The position numbers and the translations under genes are program-made. A stretch of 12,120 bases of DNA from an uncultured Lachnospiraceae bacterium (lineage in GTDB: Bacteria > Bacillota > Clostridia > Lachnospirales > Lachnospiraceae): positions 1 to 12,120 of the forward strand of contig CALGGL010000024.1 in the NCBI GenBank assembly GCA_937915975.1. Direction: 5' to 3'. Position 1 is the first letter of the stretch. The number at the start of each line of letters is the position of its first letter. This document shows, piece after piece, positions 1-6,963 of this stretch. The notes under the pieces were generated by a model, which saw nothing but the letters and a program-made list of their open reading frames with translations, made no database searches and was not told the DNA's origin.

Positions 1-37
1 TCCTCTCGTTATTGTATTCAAACTGAAACCTTCTCAT
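1..37 (-). CDS. Start of an unidentified gene leaving the window
   Basis: Only the first 12 codons are visible, reading MRRFQFEYNNER, so no family can be named. The start is supported by a good ribosome binding site, GGGGAG at 46-51 on the minus strand, 8 bases before the ATG at 35-37. The frame stays open to the window edge. A TATAAT-like -10 lies about 70 bases upstream. The gene follows yigZ in the same direction but is separated from it by about 170 bases, so it probably has its own promoter. Confidence 0.5.
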   Translation of the reverse strand, partial: MRRFQFEYNNER

Positions 38-104
38 ATTATTTTCTCCCCAAAACTTCTTAGTAAAACTTTATCTTCGTCATAACTAAAGCTTCAATGC
101 TATT

Positions 105-110
105 ATTATA
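105..110 (-). promoter_or_regulatory. Possible -10 element for the left-edge gene
   Basis: The minus strand reads TATAAT here, about 68 bases upstream of the ATG at 37. No convincing -35 hexamer lies 16-18 bases upstream (the best is TAGCAC), so this is a weak call. The rest of 38-210 is AT-rich intergenic sequence. Confidence 0.3.
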
Positions 111-178
111 CTATGATTTTTTCAGATGTGCTACTTTAAATTATATTATGTATGCTTGTATACAATCGCCCCTCAAAT

Positions 179-206
179 ATCAATAATTTACGATTATTTT
201 ATTGAT
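179..206 (-). terminator. Weak AT-rich hairpin after yigZ
   Basis: ATCAATAA at 179-186 pairs with TTATTGAT at 199-206, giving an 8-bp AT-only stem just after the yigZ stop codon. There is no GC core and no T-run behind it in the minus direction, so a terminator role is doubtful. Confidence 0.2.
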
Positions 207-210
207 TTTC

Positions 211-831
211 TCATCCAAACACCTCATCAAACGTCTCAATACCCGCTCGCGCCGAAGTTGCATCTGTTATCTCTTTTATGATTCCATCTGCTTCAATCTT
301 TTTTAGATTAATCTTCATAAGCACATCATCAGCATAAACCGTATCAAGTATCTTCACATCATGGTTGCCAAGTATGTACTGTATCTTACCCATGTCGGTA
401 TAATTGGTTTTTATCTCTGTTGGTATCAACAACTCTATAATTTTGGTCTCACAGTTGGCAAGTGCCGCCTTGCTCGCATCTGTATATGCTCTTACAAGTC
501 CACCGGTTCCAAGTAAAGTTCCGCCAAAGTATCTGGTTACTACTATGCATATATTGTGTATCCCGGATGATGTAATAACTTCAAGTATCGGCTTTCCGGC
601 AGTTCCCTGAGGTTCTCCATCATCCGAAAAGCGAAGCAACGGCATATCCGCTCCTACAGAAAATGCAAAGCAGTTATGTCTTGCATCGTAGTGCTTCTTT
701 TTTATCTCCTCGATAAATGCGTAGGCTTCTTCCTCAGAAGTAACCGGCTTTATCTGTCCGATAAATCTTGATTTTTTTTCTACTATCTCTCCCTCACCAC
801 CACTGATGAGATTAATATAGCTTTCTGTCAT
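211..831 (-). CDS. yigZ: YigZ/IMPACT family protein
   Basis: This 206-residue protein matches the YigZ/IMPACT (UPF0029) family. Members have an N-terminal domain with a ribosomal-protein-S5-like fold and a C-terminal ferredoxin-like domain. A role near the ribosome or in translational control has been suggested for the eukaryotic homologue, but the bacterial function is not settled. Visible family signatures are KKSRFI (19-24), YDARHNCFAF (48-57), SDDGEPQGTAGKPIL (69-83) and VTRYFGGTLLGTGGLVRAY (98-116). The reading frame is open back to 882, but the ATG at 829-831 is chosen because AGAGGA sits at a proper distance before it and because homology begins there; the 17 extra residues do not look like family sequence. 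Length is typical. The gene is downstream of nrdR but behind its terminator. Confidence 0.9.
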   Translation of the reverse strand: MTESYINLISGGEGEIVEKKSRFIGQIKPVTSEEEAYAFIEEIKKKHYDARHNCFAFSVGADMPLLRFSDDGEPQGTAGKPILEVITSSGIHNICIVVTRYFGGTLLGTGGLVRAYTDASKAALANCETKIIELLIPTEIKTNYTDMGKIQYILGNHDVKILDTVYADDVLMKINLKKIEADGIIKEITDATSARAGIETFDEVFG

Positions 832-910
832 AGTTTTTCCTCTAAATATATCTAATTCAAAAATGAACCGTCCATTTAACAATTTCTCACATTTTATTAT
901 TATACATAAA

Positions 911-949
911 ACTGCACACTTGCCATATCATGCTCCGGCAGTGTGCAGT
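911..949 (-). terminator. Rho-independent terminator after nrdR
   Basis: ACTGCACACT (911-920) pairs perfectly with AGTGTGCAGT (940-949). With one bulged T the stem continues as GCC/GGC (922-924 with 937-939), about 13 bp in all. In the minus direction the stem is followed by TTTTATG. It lies 14 bases past the nrdR stop codon, so it should end transcripts coming from nrdR and upstream genes. Confidence 0.75.
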
Positions 950-963
950 CATATCAATCTTAA

Positions 964-1419
964 CTATTTGCTGTTAAGTAAATCCTTAAGCTCACTCATA
1001 AATGTATTGGCGTCCTTAAACTCTCTGTAAACAGAAGCAAATCTTACGTATGCAACCTGATCAAGTTCCTTTATACGATCCATAACGATTTCTCCGATAT
1101 GCTTGCTTTCGATTTCCTTAACCTCAAGACTGAATATCTTATTTTCTATATCGTCTATAGCCTTTTCAATGTCCTGGGCGGATACCGGTCTCTTGTGACA
1201 TGAACGCACGATTCCTGATTCAATCTTGGAACGGTCATATGTCTCTCTGTTCTTATCCTTCTTTATAACGATGAGCGGAATTGTCTCAACCTTTTCATAT
1301 GTTGTAAATCTCTTACCACACTCATCACACTGTCTTCTTCTTCTGATAGCCTGATTATCATCGGCAGGTCTTGAATCAATTACTCTTGTGTTATCGTCTC
1401 CGCAAAATGGACATCTCAT
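964..1419 (-). CDS. nrdR: Transcriptional repressor NrdR
   Basis: NrdR represses ribonucleotide reductase genes by binding NrdR boxes and senses ATP/dATP through an ATP-cone. The 151-residue product is full length. Its N-terminal zinc ribbon is visible as C3-x2-C6 and C31-x2-C34, with the arginine-rich stretch IRRRRQCDECGKRFTTYE (25-42). The ATP-cone follows at about 49-139 and contains VIKKDKNRETYDRSKI and the VAYVRFASVYREF end signature (122-134). AAGGAG lies 8 bases before the ATG. No nrd genes or paired NrdR boxes are seen in this window, so its targets lie elsewhere. The gene is downstream of the YlmC-like gene in the same direction, about 100 bases away. Confidence 0.97.
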   Translation of the reverse strand: MRCPFCGDDNTRVIDSRPADDNQAIRRRRQCDECGKRFTTYEKVETIPLIVIKKDKNRETYDRSKIESGIVRSCHKRPVSAQDIEKAIDDIENKIFSLEVKEIESKHIGEIVMDRIKELDQVAYVRFASVYREFKDANTFMSELKDLLNSK

Positions 1420-1522
1420 ATTTTTTCTCCTTATATAGTATATTTTCTTAAAATATTATCTTTCCAAAAACATATTATTTGCATACTTTATATCATTTAC
1501 TTTATACCTTATGATAAGTATT

Positions 1523-1786
1523 TTAAACTCTGTCATGCATCTTATGTATGTCGCAGGCATTTATATCGACCAGTACTATATCCGGTCCGATACGCACTAT
1601 ATCGCAAAATCTTATATAATACTCCGAGCAGCCTCCGAAGCACGACAAAAACTTACCTGTCACAGGTACAATTATAGCAGTAATCTTACCTGTTTTGCAA
1701 TCAAATTCTACATCTGCCACATATCCAAGTCGTTTACAATCCTTACAATTTATAACTTCTTTTTCTTTTAATTCCAAAAATCTCAT
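1523..1786 (-). CDS. ylmC: YlmC/YmxH family PRC-barrel protein
   Basis: This is a small 87-residue protein of the YlmC/YmxH family, PRC-barrel-like proteins common in endospore-forming Firmicutes and often annotated as sporulation-associated; the molecular role is unknown. Family features are the opening MRFLELKEKEVINCKDCKRLGYVADVEFD, seen at residues 1-29, and the cysteine-containing SCFGGCSEYYIRFCDIVRIG segment (48-67). The start is fixed by homology, because MRxxELxxKEV is how the family begins. The ribosome binding site is unusual: only GCGGA is found, 8 bases before the ATG, and it sits in the loop of a perfect hairpin whose stem includes the first two bases of the start codon. It lies between capA and nrdR on the same strand and may be cotranscribed with capA. 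Confidence 0.82.
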   Translation of the reverse strand: MRFLELKEKEVINCKDCKRLGYVADVEFDCKTGKITAIIVPVTGKFLSCFGGCSEYYIRFCDIVRIGPDIVLVDINACDIHKMHDRV

Positions 1787-1809
1787 AACAAAAATCCGCT
1801 TTTTGTTAT
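1785..1809 (-). promoter_or_regulatory. Hairpin over the ylmC start codon
   Basis: ATAACAAAAA (1785-1794) and TTTTTGTTAT (1800-1809) form a perfect 10-bp inverted repeat with a 5-base loop. In the minus-strand mRNA the loop is GCGGA, the only ribosome-binding-like sequence for ylmC, and the 3' side of the stem ends on the AU of the AUG. The geometry would suit control of translation initiation. The stem is AU-rich with only one G-C pair, so it may be weak at body temperature. Confidence 0.4.
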
Positions 1810-1859
1810 TATATTCAGCCGAAGAAAAATTGTTTTTCCATCAAAGATCACTCATCTGT

Positions 1860-3083
1860 CTACTCTTCCTCGACCTGCTCCGATTCCTTTTGTACTTCTC
1901 CCGCTTCCGCATAATATAGCCTGCCGTCTTCATCAAATCTCACATATCCGTATGGTTCACAATATGTATTAATTCGTTCGAGCATATCAGCCTTTCTCTC
2001 GCCATCAAGATATACCGGATGAAAATCATTTGTCTCAGTCGTTGTGCTGACACATATCGGAATAACACTTGCATCGATATACGGCTGAAGCTCGCCATCC
2101 ACAAATGTAAATGTCTGCTGATAGACCATTGAATTAAAATCATACGGAAAATGGCTCGCACCAAAGCAGAAATTACCGAGACTGTAGCATATCACTTTTC
2201 CGTTATAACACTCCACTCCCTGAACCACATGAGGATGGTTGCCGATAATCAAATCCGCTCCGAGATCAATAAACTCATGAGCAAGCTTTATCTGATAATC
2301 TGTCGGATAATATTCCTTTTCCTCGCCCCAGTGACAGCATGCGATTATTATATCCACATCCGCCTGCTTGAGCTCCTCTATACCGTTTCTTATAAAGTTT
2401 TCCCTGTCAACCGAACCGGATACATGCGAGGATACAAAGCCTATCTTAAATCCATCCTCTGTTTCATAGATAGCGGTCACACTGTTATATGCCCACAAGA
2501 GTCCTGCAGCATCACAGGCCGCCTCGGTATCCTCAAGTCCCTCCAAGCCTACATCTCTTGTATGGTTATTGCCGAGTGAGCAGCCTTCTACACCTGAATT
2601 AGTCAATATCCCGGCGTATTCAGGCCGACCAACTATATAGAATTCCTTATCGGATTCCTCATCCACATAAACCGATCTGTCCGTAAGCGTACATTCGAGA
2701 TTTACAAGAGTAAAATCATCATTTTCAAAAAGCTCTTTAAAATCCTCTAAGAAATATCCCTCACCATAATCATCATAATATGCATGAAATGATCCACCGT
2801 ATCCATGTGTCTGAATCGGTCCGAGTGCACAGTCACCGGTTGCGGTAATTGTCAGATAACGAATATCCTTTTCTTCTTCATAAGCCTCGGAAACAATATC
2901 TTCACTTACAGACTCTGATAAATCTGTTTCGTTATTATTGGTTTCTTCATCAATCACGACCGCTTCCGTTGCCGTATCCGCACTGTCAGCTTGGGTTGTG
3001 TTTTCTTTATTATCAATACATCCAAATAAGCACCCCGCAATACTTACGGCAAAAGCAAGGGCACATATTCTTTTCCTAAACAT
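1860..3083 (-). CDS. CapA family lipoprotein (metallophosphatase fold)
   Basis: The 407-residue product belongs to the CapA/PgsA family, related to calcineurin-like metallophosphoesterases and linked in Bacillus to poly-gamma-glutamate capsule formation; many clostridial members have no proven substrate. An export signal at residues 1-22 ends in two possible lipoprotein boxes, IAGC (cysteine 18) and LFGC (cysteine 22), so it is probably anchored outside the membrane. An acidic low-complexity linker follows (about 23-72). Metal-site motifs are GDCALG (83-88), NLE (128-130), GNNHTRDVG (171-179), HWG (251-253) and GNHPHVVQG (281-289), with YSLGNF (300-305) after them. All expected histidines and asparagines are present. 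GGAGA precedes the ATG. No capB, capC or other capsule genes are nearby, so a capsule role cannot be inferred from context. Confidence 0.9.
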   Translation of the reverse strand: MFRKRICALAFAVSIAGCLFGCIDNKENTTQADSADTATEAVVIDEETNNNETDLSESVSEDIVSEAYEEEKDIRYLTITATGDCALGPIQTHGYGGSFHAYYDDYGEGYFLEDFKELFENDDFTLVNLECTLTDRSVYVDEESDKEFYIVGRPEYAGILTNSGVEGCSLGNNHTRDVGLEGLEDTEAACDAAGLLWAYNSVTAIYETEDGFKIGFVSSHVSGSVDRENFIRNGIEELKQADVDIIIACCHWGEEKEYYPTDYQIKLAHEFIDLGADLIIGNHPHVVQGVECYNGKVICYSLGNFCFGASHFPYDFNSMVYQQTFTFVDGELQPYIDASVIPICVSTTTETNDFHPVYLDGERKADMLERINTYCEPYGYVRFDEDGRLYYAEAGEVQKESEQVEEE

Positions 3084-3130
3084 TTTTATTCTCCAAAAGT
3101 AAGTTTAAATATTTGATATAACACAGTAAA

Positions 3131-3160
3131 AGATGACAACTAGAATTCCCATTGTCATCT
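3131..3160 (-). terminator. Terminator after the rnf operon
   Basis: AGATGACAA (3131-3139) pairs with TTGTCATCT (3152-3160), a perfect 9-bp stem with a 12-base loop, 12 bases after the rnfB stop codon. In the minus direction it is followed by a short T-run (CTTTTACTG). It separates rnfB from the CapA-family gene. Confidence 0.65.
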
Positions 3161-3172
3161 GATACCTTTTTA

Positions 3173-3961
3173 TTATTTAATAATCTTAACCGGGCATTTT
3201 TCCTTACAGGTTCCGCAACCGATACATTTTGCATAGTCAACCTTGGCAAGCTTTCCTTCTACATGAATTGCATCCGCCGGACAGTTTCTCTGGCACATAC
3301 CACAGCCGATACAGCCAACCTGACATACCTGCTTAACTTCCTTACCGCCATCTCTTGAATTACACTCAACTATGGCTCCTGCCTCATAAGGAACTATCTC
3401 TATGATATGTCTCGGACATACCGCGACACATGCTTCGCAGGCCTTACATTTATCCTTATCAACTACAGCTATTCCGTCTTCTATATGGATTGCGTCAAAA
3501 GGGCAAACCGCAACACAGCTTCCAAATCCAAGACATCCGTAAGAACAACCCTTAGGTCCGCCTCCCGGTGAATTGGCCGCTATACGGCAGTCCTTAGGAC
3601 CTACATATTCGTATGCATCCTTTGCCTTATTGCAATCACCCTTACATCTTACATGGGCAACCATCTTTTCCACATCAGCATCTCCGCCGACTATCTCAGC
3701 TATCACTTTAGCTACAGGCTCTCCGCCCACAGGACAGCTTCCCGGTTTCGCCTCACCTTTTGCTATAGCTGCCGCAAGTCCATCACATCCGGGGAATCCG
3801 CAGGCACCGCAGTTGTTGCCCGGAAGTGCCTCTCTAACCTTAATCTCGGTTTCATCAACCTTTACCTTAAATGCCTCGCTTGCAACACCGAGGAGAATTC
3901 CCGCAAGTATGCCGACCACACCGACAACCGCTGCCGCTATAAGTATTGAATTAATATCCAT
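3173..3961 (-). CDS. rnfB: Rnf complex subunit B, polyferredoxin
   Basis: RnfB is the iron-sulphur subunit that receives electrons from reduced ferredoxin and passes them into the membrane part of the Rnf complex. The 262-residue protein begins with one transmembrane helix (about 5-27) that anchors it. A four-Fe-S domain follows with GNNCGACGFPGC (C51, C54, C59) and C76. Four ferredoxin-type cysteine sets come next: C139/C143/C149/C153, C172/C175/C178/C182, C217/C220/C223/C227 and C246/C249/C252/C256. Further cysteines at 106, 110 and 125 lie between the domains. Length and motifs are normal for clostridial RnfB. A strong AAGGAGGGGG ribosome binding site precedes the start. It is the last gene of the operon, 16 bases after rnfA. 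Confidence 0.96.
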   Translation of the reverse strand: MDINSILIAAAVVGVVGILAGILLGVASEAFKVKVDETEIKVREALPGNNCGACGFPGCDGLAAAIAKGEAKPGSCPVGGEPVAKVIAEIVGGDADVEKMVAHVRCKGDCNKAKDAYEYVGPKDCRIAANSPGGGPKGCSYGCLGFGSCVAVCPFDAIHIEDGIAVVDKDKCKACEACVAVCPRHIIEIVPYEAGAIVECNSRDGGKEVKQVCQVGCIGCGMCQRNCPADAIHVEGKLAKVDYAKCIGCGTCKEKCPVKIIK

Positions 3962-3977
3962 AACCTAATCCCCCTCC

Positions 3978-4478
3978 TTATATAAGTCCTGCAAGACCGG
4001 CAAATGCAATCGCCATAAGTCCTGCTGATATAAGAACAATCGGTGTTCCCTTAAAGCTTTCCGGAATACTGTCATTCTTATCGAGCTTTTCTCTGATTCC
4101 TGCCATAAGGATAAGCGCAACCGCAAATCCTACAGCTGAAAATATTCCAGTTATAAGCGGAAGGTAAACACCGAGTGCCTTGTAAAGCGCAGGTACTGAC
4201 TTCTTAAGGAACATTTCAACAAACTGTACCAAAGCAGCTATAACCAATATGAAAACAATCGTATTAAGATACGCTATGTTAAGCGGTTCGAGTATGAAGT
4301 AATATATAAGGCTTGTAACGGTTGAGGAGATAGCCATAACAAATATAACTGCTCCACCCATACCTGCTGCCGTCTTTATCTGCTTGGAAACGCCGAGGAA
4401 AGGACATATACCAAGGAACTGAACCAGGATAACATTATTTACAAATGCTGCTGATATCGCCAATAAAATAATATTCAT
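3978..4478 (-). CDS. rnfA: Rnf complex subunit A, internally shortened
   Basis: RnfA is an integral membrane subunit that pairs with RnfE. In the related Na+-NQR complex the equivalent pair holds a [2Fe-2S] cluster inside the membrane, with two cysteines from each subunit. This product has 166 residues, against about 190 from memory of the family. Both ends are intact: the start MNIILLAISAAFVNN, the first cluster cysteine in FLGICPFLG (C25), and the end AGIREKLD...KGTPIVLISAGL. The gap is internal. After YLPLIT (105-110) the sequence jumps to GIFSAVGF, whereas RnfE from the same operon has PLIVVNCIILG and 13 more residues before GIGMGLGF. The second cysteine motif and part of a transmembrane helix are therefore missing without loss of frame. 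AGGAGG sits 9 bases before the ATG, inside the end of rnfE. Confidence 0.9.
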   Translation of the reverse strand: MNIILLAISAAFVNNVILVQFLGICPFLGVSKQIKTAAGMGGAVIFVMAISSTVTSLIYYFILEPLNIAYLNTIVFILVIAALVQFVEMFLKKSVPALYKALGVYLPLITGIFSAVGFAVALILMAGIREKLDKNDSIPESFKGTPIVLISAGLMAIAFAGLAGLI

Positions 4479-4482
4479 AGCT

Positions 4483-5169
4483 CTAATCCTCCTCCTTTAC
4501 TTTTCCCGCACAAAGAACGTTGCCGCAGCCCGCACAATCATCAAGTCTGCATGCCTTAGGTGTCGTTCCGTTTTTCTTTGCCTTACTGATATTTATCTTA
4601 TTGATAATGGCTACCACAAAGGCAAGCACAAGAAATGCTCCCGGTGCCATTACAAATATACCGATAGGCTTATATCCAGAGTAAATCACATGTCCGAATA
4701 TACTTCCCGTACCGAGGATCTCTCTTATAATACCTATTATTGTAAGTCCTATGGTAAATCCAAGTCCCATACCTATACCGTCAAAAGCAGACGGTATAAC
4801 AGGATTCTTTGAAGCATAGCTTTCTGCACGTCCGAGGATTATACAGTTAACAACGATAAGCGGTATATAAAGACCAAGGCTTGCATTTAAGCTTGGTATA
4901 TATGCCTTAAGCAAAAATTGAACCACCGTAACAAAGGAAGCTATGATAACTATAAATGCCGGTATTCTTACCTTATCGGGAATAAGCTTTCTAAGTAATG
5001 CAATCATTATATTGCTGAGGGTAAGAATAACCATGGTTGTAAGTCCCATTCCAAGTCCGTTTATAGCAGATGTGGTAACGGCAAGTGTCGGACACATACC
5101 GAGCATCTGAACGAAGGTAGGATTTTCTTTAATTATTCCGTTATATAATCTCTCTGTATTTTTACCCAT
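4483..5169 (-). CDS. rnfE: Rnf complex subunit E with a cysteine-rich tail
   Basis: RnfE is the membrane partner of RnfA. The 228-residue protein has six hydrophobic segments and both cysteines expected to ligate the intramembrane Fe-S cluster: MLGMCPTL (C26) and VVNCIILG (C109). After the last helix a soluble tail carries CRLDDCAGCGNVLC (C207, C212, C215, C220), a possible metal or Fe-S site. I do not know this tail as a universal RnfE feature. The open frame begins with a GTG at 5178, but that codon touches the GGGAGG ribosome binding site, so the ATG at 5167-5169, 8 bases away, is the better start. It begins one base after the rnfD-rnfG stop codon and ends four bases before rnfA, which suggests translational coupling. 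Confidence 0.95.
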   Translation of the reverse strand: MGKNTERLYNGIIKENPTFVQMLGMCPTLAVTTSAINGLGMGLTTMVILTLSNIMIALLRKLIPDKVRIPAFIVIIASFVTVVQFLLKAYIPSLNASLGLYIPLIVVNCIILGRAESYASKNPVIPSAFDGIGMGLGFTIGLTIIGIIREILGTGSIFGHVIYSGYKPIGIFVMAPGAFLVLAFVVAIINKINISKAKKNGTTPKACRLDDCAGCGNVLCAGKVKEED

Positions 5170-5170
5170 C

Positions 5171-6949
5171 TTACTCACCTCCCAATATGGTTATCAATGC
5201 GACTGCGGCATTGATACCGTCCGTAACTGCTGAGGTTGTAATTGTAGCACCCGAGATTGCATCTATCTGATTTTCTACAACTGCACCCGTCTTTGAGTAC
5301 TCATACCTTGTTTCATGCTTGCCTATAAACTGACTCTTGAACTTATCCTTGTCAGCCTCCATACCAAGTCCCGGACTCTCATCAAGAACAAGGAAAGCAA
5401 GACCGGTTATGGTAGTGTCTGTTCTCATTCCCACAACCATCTGTATATCACCGCCATAACCGTTGTCATTGGTTACAACAACTATAAATCCTATCAGATT
5501 CTTATCCGCATCAACCGCATAGCTTATCTCATCTATGGTATCATGCGTAAATCCAAAGCTTTGTATCAGATCGTTAACCTGCTTATAATCCAGAGTTTCC
5601 TCATCTATGGTAACTATGTTATCCGCCTCAGGGAATACCTCCTTATAAGCCTCCTGCTTAGCCTTTTCTTCAGCCTTTTCTATCGGCTCCTTGGTTACGC
5701 TGTAAACTGTTCCGAGTATGGCACCCATGATAACCGTAATGAGCATGATGGCACATATTGCCTTAAATATGCCCTTAATATCCTTGCCCTCGGAAGCATC
5801 CTTTTCAGCTTCTGACTTAGTAGTCTTGACTTCTGTTTTGTCCGACTTTGCTTCGTTCTTAGCTGTCTTAGCTTCTGCTTTGTCCGACTTTGCTTCAGTC
5901 TTTTCTGTCTTAACATCTGCTTTGTCTGATTTAGCCTCCTCTTTAGCATCTGCCTCTTTCTTCTCGTCCTTCTTATCTTCCTTTTTCTTCTTTTTATCCT
6001 CTTCGGAAAGTTCCGCCCCCTCACCAAATGCCTTCGGCTTGGTTGCCATCTCGATAAGAGGCACGAGAATGTTTGACATTATGATTGCATAGGAAACACC
6101 CTCTGCACCATTTCCAAATATTCTAAGCACAAAGGTCAAAAGTCCAAGTATTATACCATATATAATCTTTCCGACCGGGGTAATCGGTGAAGTAACATAA
6201 TCAGTAGCCATAAACCATGCACCAAGCATAAGTCCACCGCCACAGATTTCACAAAGAACAAAATTGACTACATCCTTATCCTTTACAACTGCATATATGG
6301 TCATGGCAATTGCAAATGTACCTATGTAGACAAGAGGTATCTTCGGGCTTATAACACGCTTGATGAGAAGATAACCTGCTCCGATAAGAAGTGCCAGAGC
6401 AGAGGTCTCACCTATCGTACCACCCGTAAATCCCAAGAACATATCCTTAAGATTAACCGAGCTTCCGTTTTTAAGAAGTGCAAGAGGTGTAGCTGTTGTA
6501 ACACCGTCATATACAAATCTTGTCATAGATGCTCCAAAGGATAAAAGCAGGAAGCATCTCGCGGCAAGGGCAGGGTTCATAAAGTTTTTACCCAAGCCTC
6601 CAAATAGCTGTTTTACAACAATTATCGCAAAAACAGAACCAAGCACACCCATCCATATCGGAAGTTCAGGCGGTAGGTTCATAGCAAGTAAAAGTCCCGT
6701 AACAACTGCTGAAAAATCTCCGATTGTAACAGGGAGCTTAAACATTTTCTCATAAATAAACTCTGCAAGCACTGCCGATACCACACAGGCAAGCACCAGC
6801 AATGCAGCATGAAGTCCGAAGAGGTATACTCCGAATGCAGTTGCCGGAACAAGAGCAATCATTACATCAGACATGATATCTGCCGTGGTTGCTTCGCTTC
6901 TCACGTGAGGAGAAGCTGATATTTTAAGGTTTAATTCTTTTTCATCCAT
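5171..6949 (-). CDS. rnfD-rnfG: RnfD-RnfG fusion protein
   Basis: One 592-residue frame holds two subunits that are normally separate. Residues 1 to about 310 are RnfD, a multi-helix membrane protein with a covalent-FMN site in DGVTTATP (148-155, predicted FMN threonine T154). Residues about 311-390 are a highly charged Lys/Glu/Ala/Asp linker that includes three tandem 14-residue repeats (338-379). Residues about 391-592 are RnfG: its usual single transmembrane helix (about 394-416), then the extracytoplasmic flavin domain with DESPGLGMEADKDKF (523-537) and the SGATIT motif (566-571, FMN on T569). Both FMN sites look intact. RnfD ends and RnfG begins on the cytoplasmic side, so a cytoplasmic linker is topologically allowed. 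No stop or frame change lies between the halves. AGGAGG precedes the ATG. The rnfC gene ends 14 bases upstream. Confidence 0.93.
   Translation of the reverse strand: MDEKELNLKISASPHVRSEATTADIMSDVMIALVPATAFGVYLFGLHAALLVLACVVSAVLAEFIYEKMFKLPVTIGDFSAVVTGLLLAMNLPPELPIWMGVLGSVFAIIVVKQLFGGLGKNFMNPALAARCFLLLSFGASMTRFVYDGVTTATPLALLKNGSSVNLKDMFLGFTGGTIGETSALALLIGAGYLLIKRVISPKIPLVYIGTFAIAMTIYAVVKDKDVVNFVLCEICGGGLMLGAWFMATDYVTSPITPVGKIIYGIILGLLTFVLRIFGNGAEGVSYAIIMSNILVPLIEMATKPKAFGEGAELSEEDKKKKKEDKKDEKKEADAKEEAKSDKADVKTEKTEAKSDKAEAKTAKNEAKSDKTEVKTTKSEAEKDASEGKDIKGIFKAICAIMLITVIMGAILGTVYSVTKEPIEKAEEKAKQEAYKEVFPEADNIVTIDEETLDYKQVNDLIQSFGFTHDTIDEISYAVDADKNLIGFIVVVTNDNGYGGDIQMVVGMRTDTTITGLAFLVLDESPGLGMEADKDKFKSQFIGKHETRYEYSKTGAVVENQIDAISGATITTSAVTDGINAAVALITILGGE
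5813..5938 (-). repeat. Three tandem 42-bp repeats in the RnfD-RnfG linker
   Basis: The linker codes for EAKSDKADVKTEKT, EAKSDKAEAKTAKN and EAKSDKTEVKTTKS back to back (residues 338-379), then a partial EAEKD. Each copy is exactly 14 codons (42 bp), so copy number can change without breaking the frame. The copies differ at several nucleotide positions. The Lys/Glu/Ala content suggests a flexible or helical spacer. Confidence 0.85.
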
Positions 6950-6963
6950 TTTCTTCTCCTCCT

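Noticed and set aside
3978..4478. Short RnfA explained by a wrong start codon or frameshift
   Set aside because: The N-terminal and C-terminal family sequences are both complete and in one frame; the missing part is internal and no other frame at the junction encodes the absent NCAVLG-type motif.
4483..5178. GTG at 5178 as the rnfE start
   Set aside because: The ribosome binding site directly abuts this codon, leaving no spacing. The ATG at 5169 has an 8-base gap and avoids overlapping the upstream stop codon.
5695..6092. Open frames on both strands in the RnfD-RnfG linker
   Set aside because: They arise from the low-complexity Lys/Glu/Ala codons of the linker read in other frames. The translations are arginine/lysine or serine/alanine runs without family similarity.
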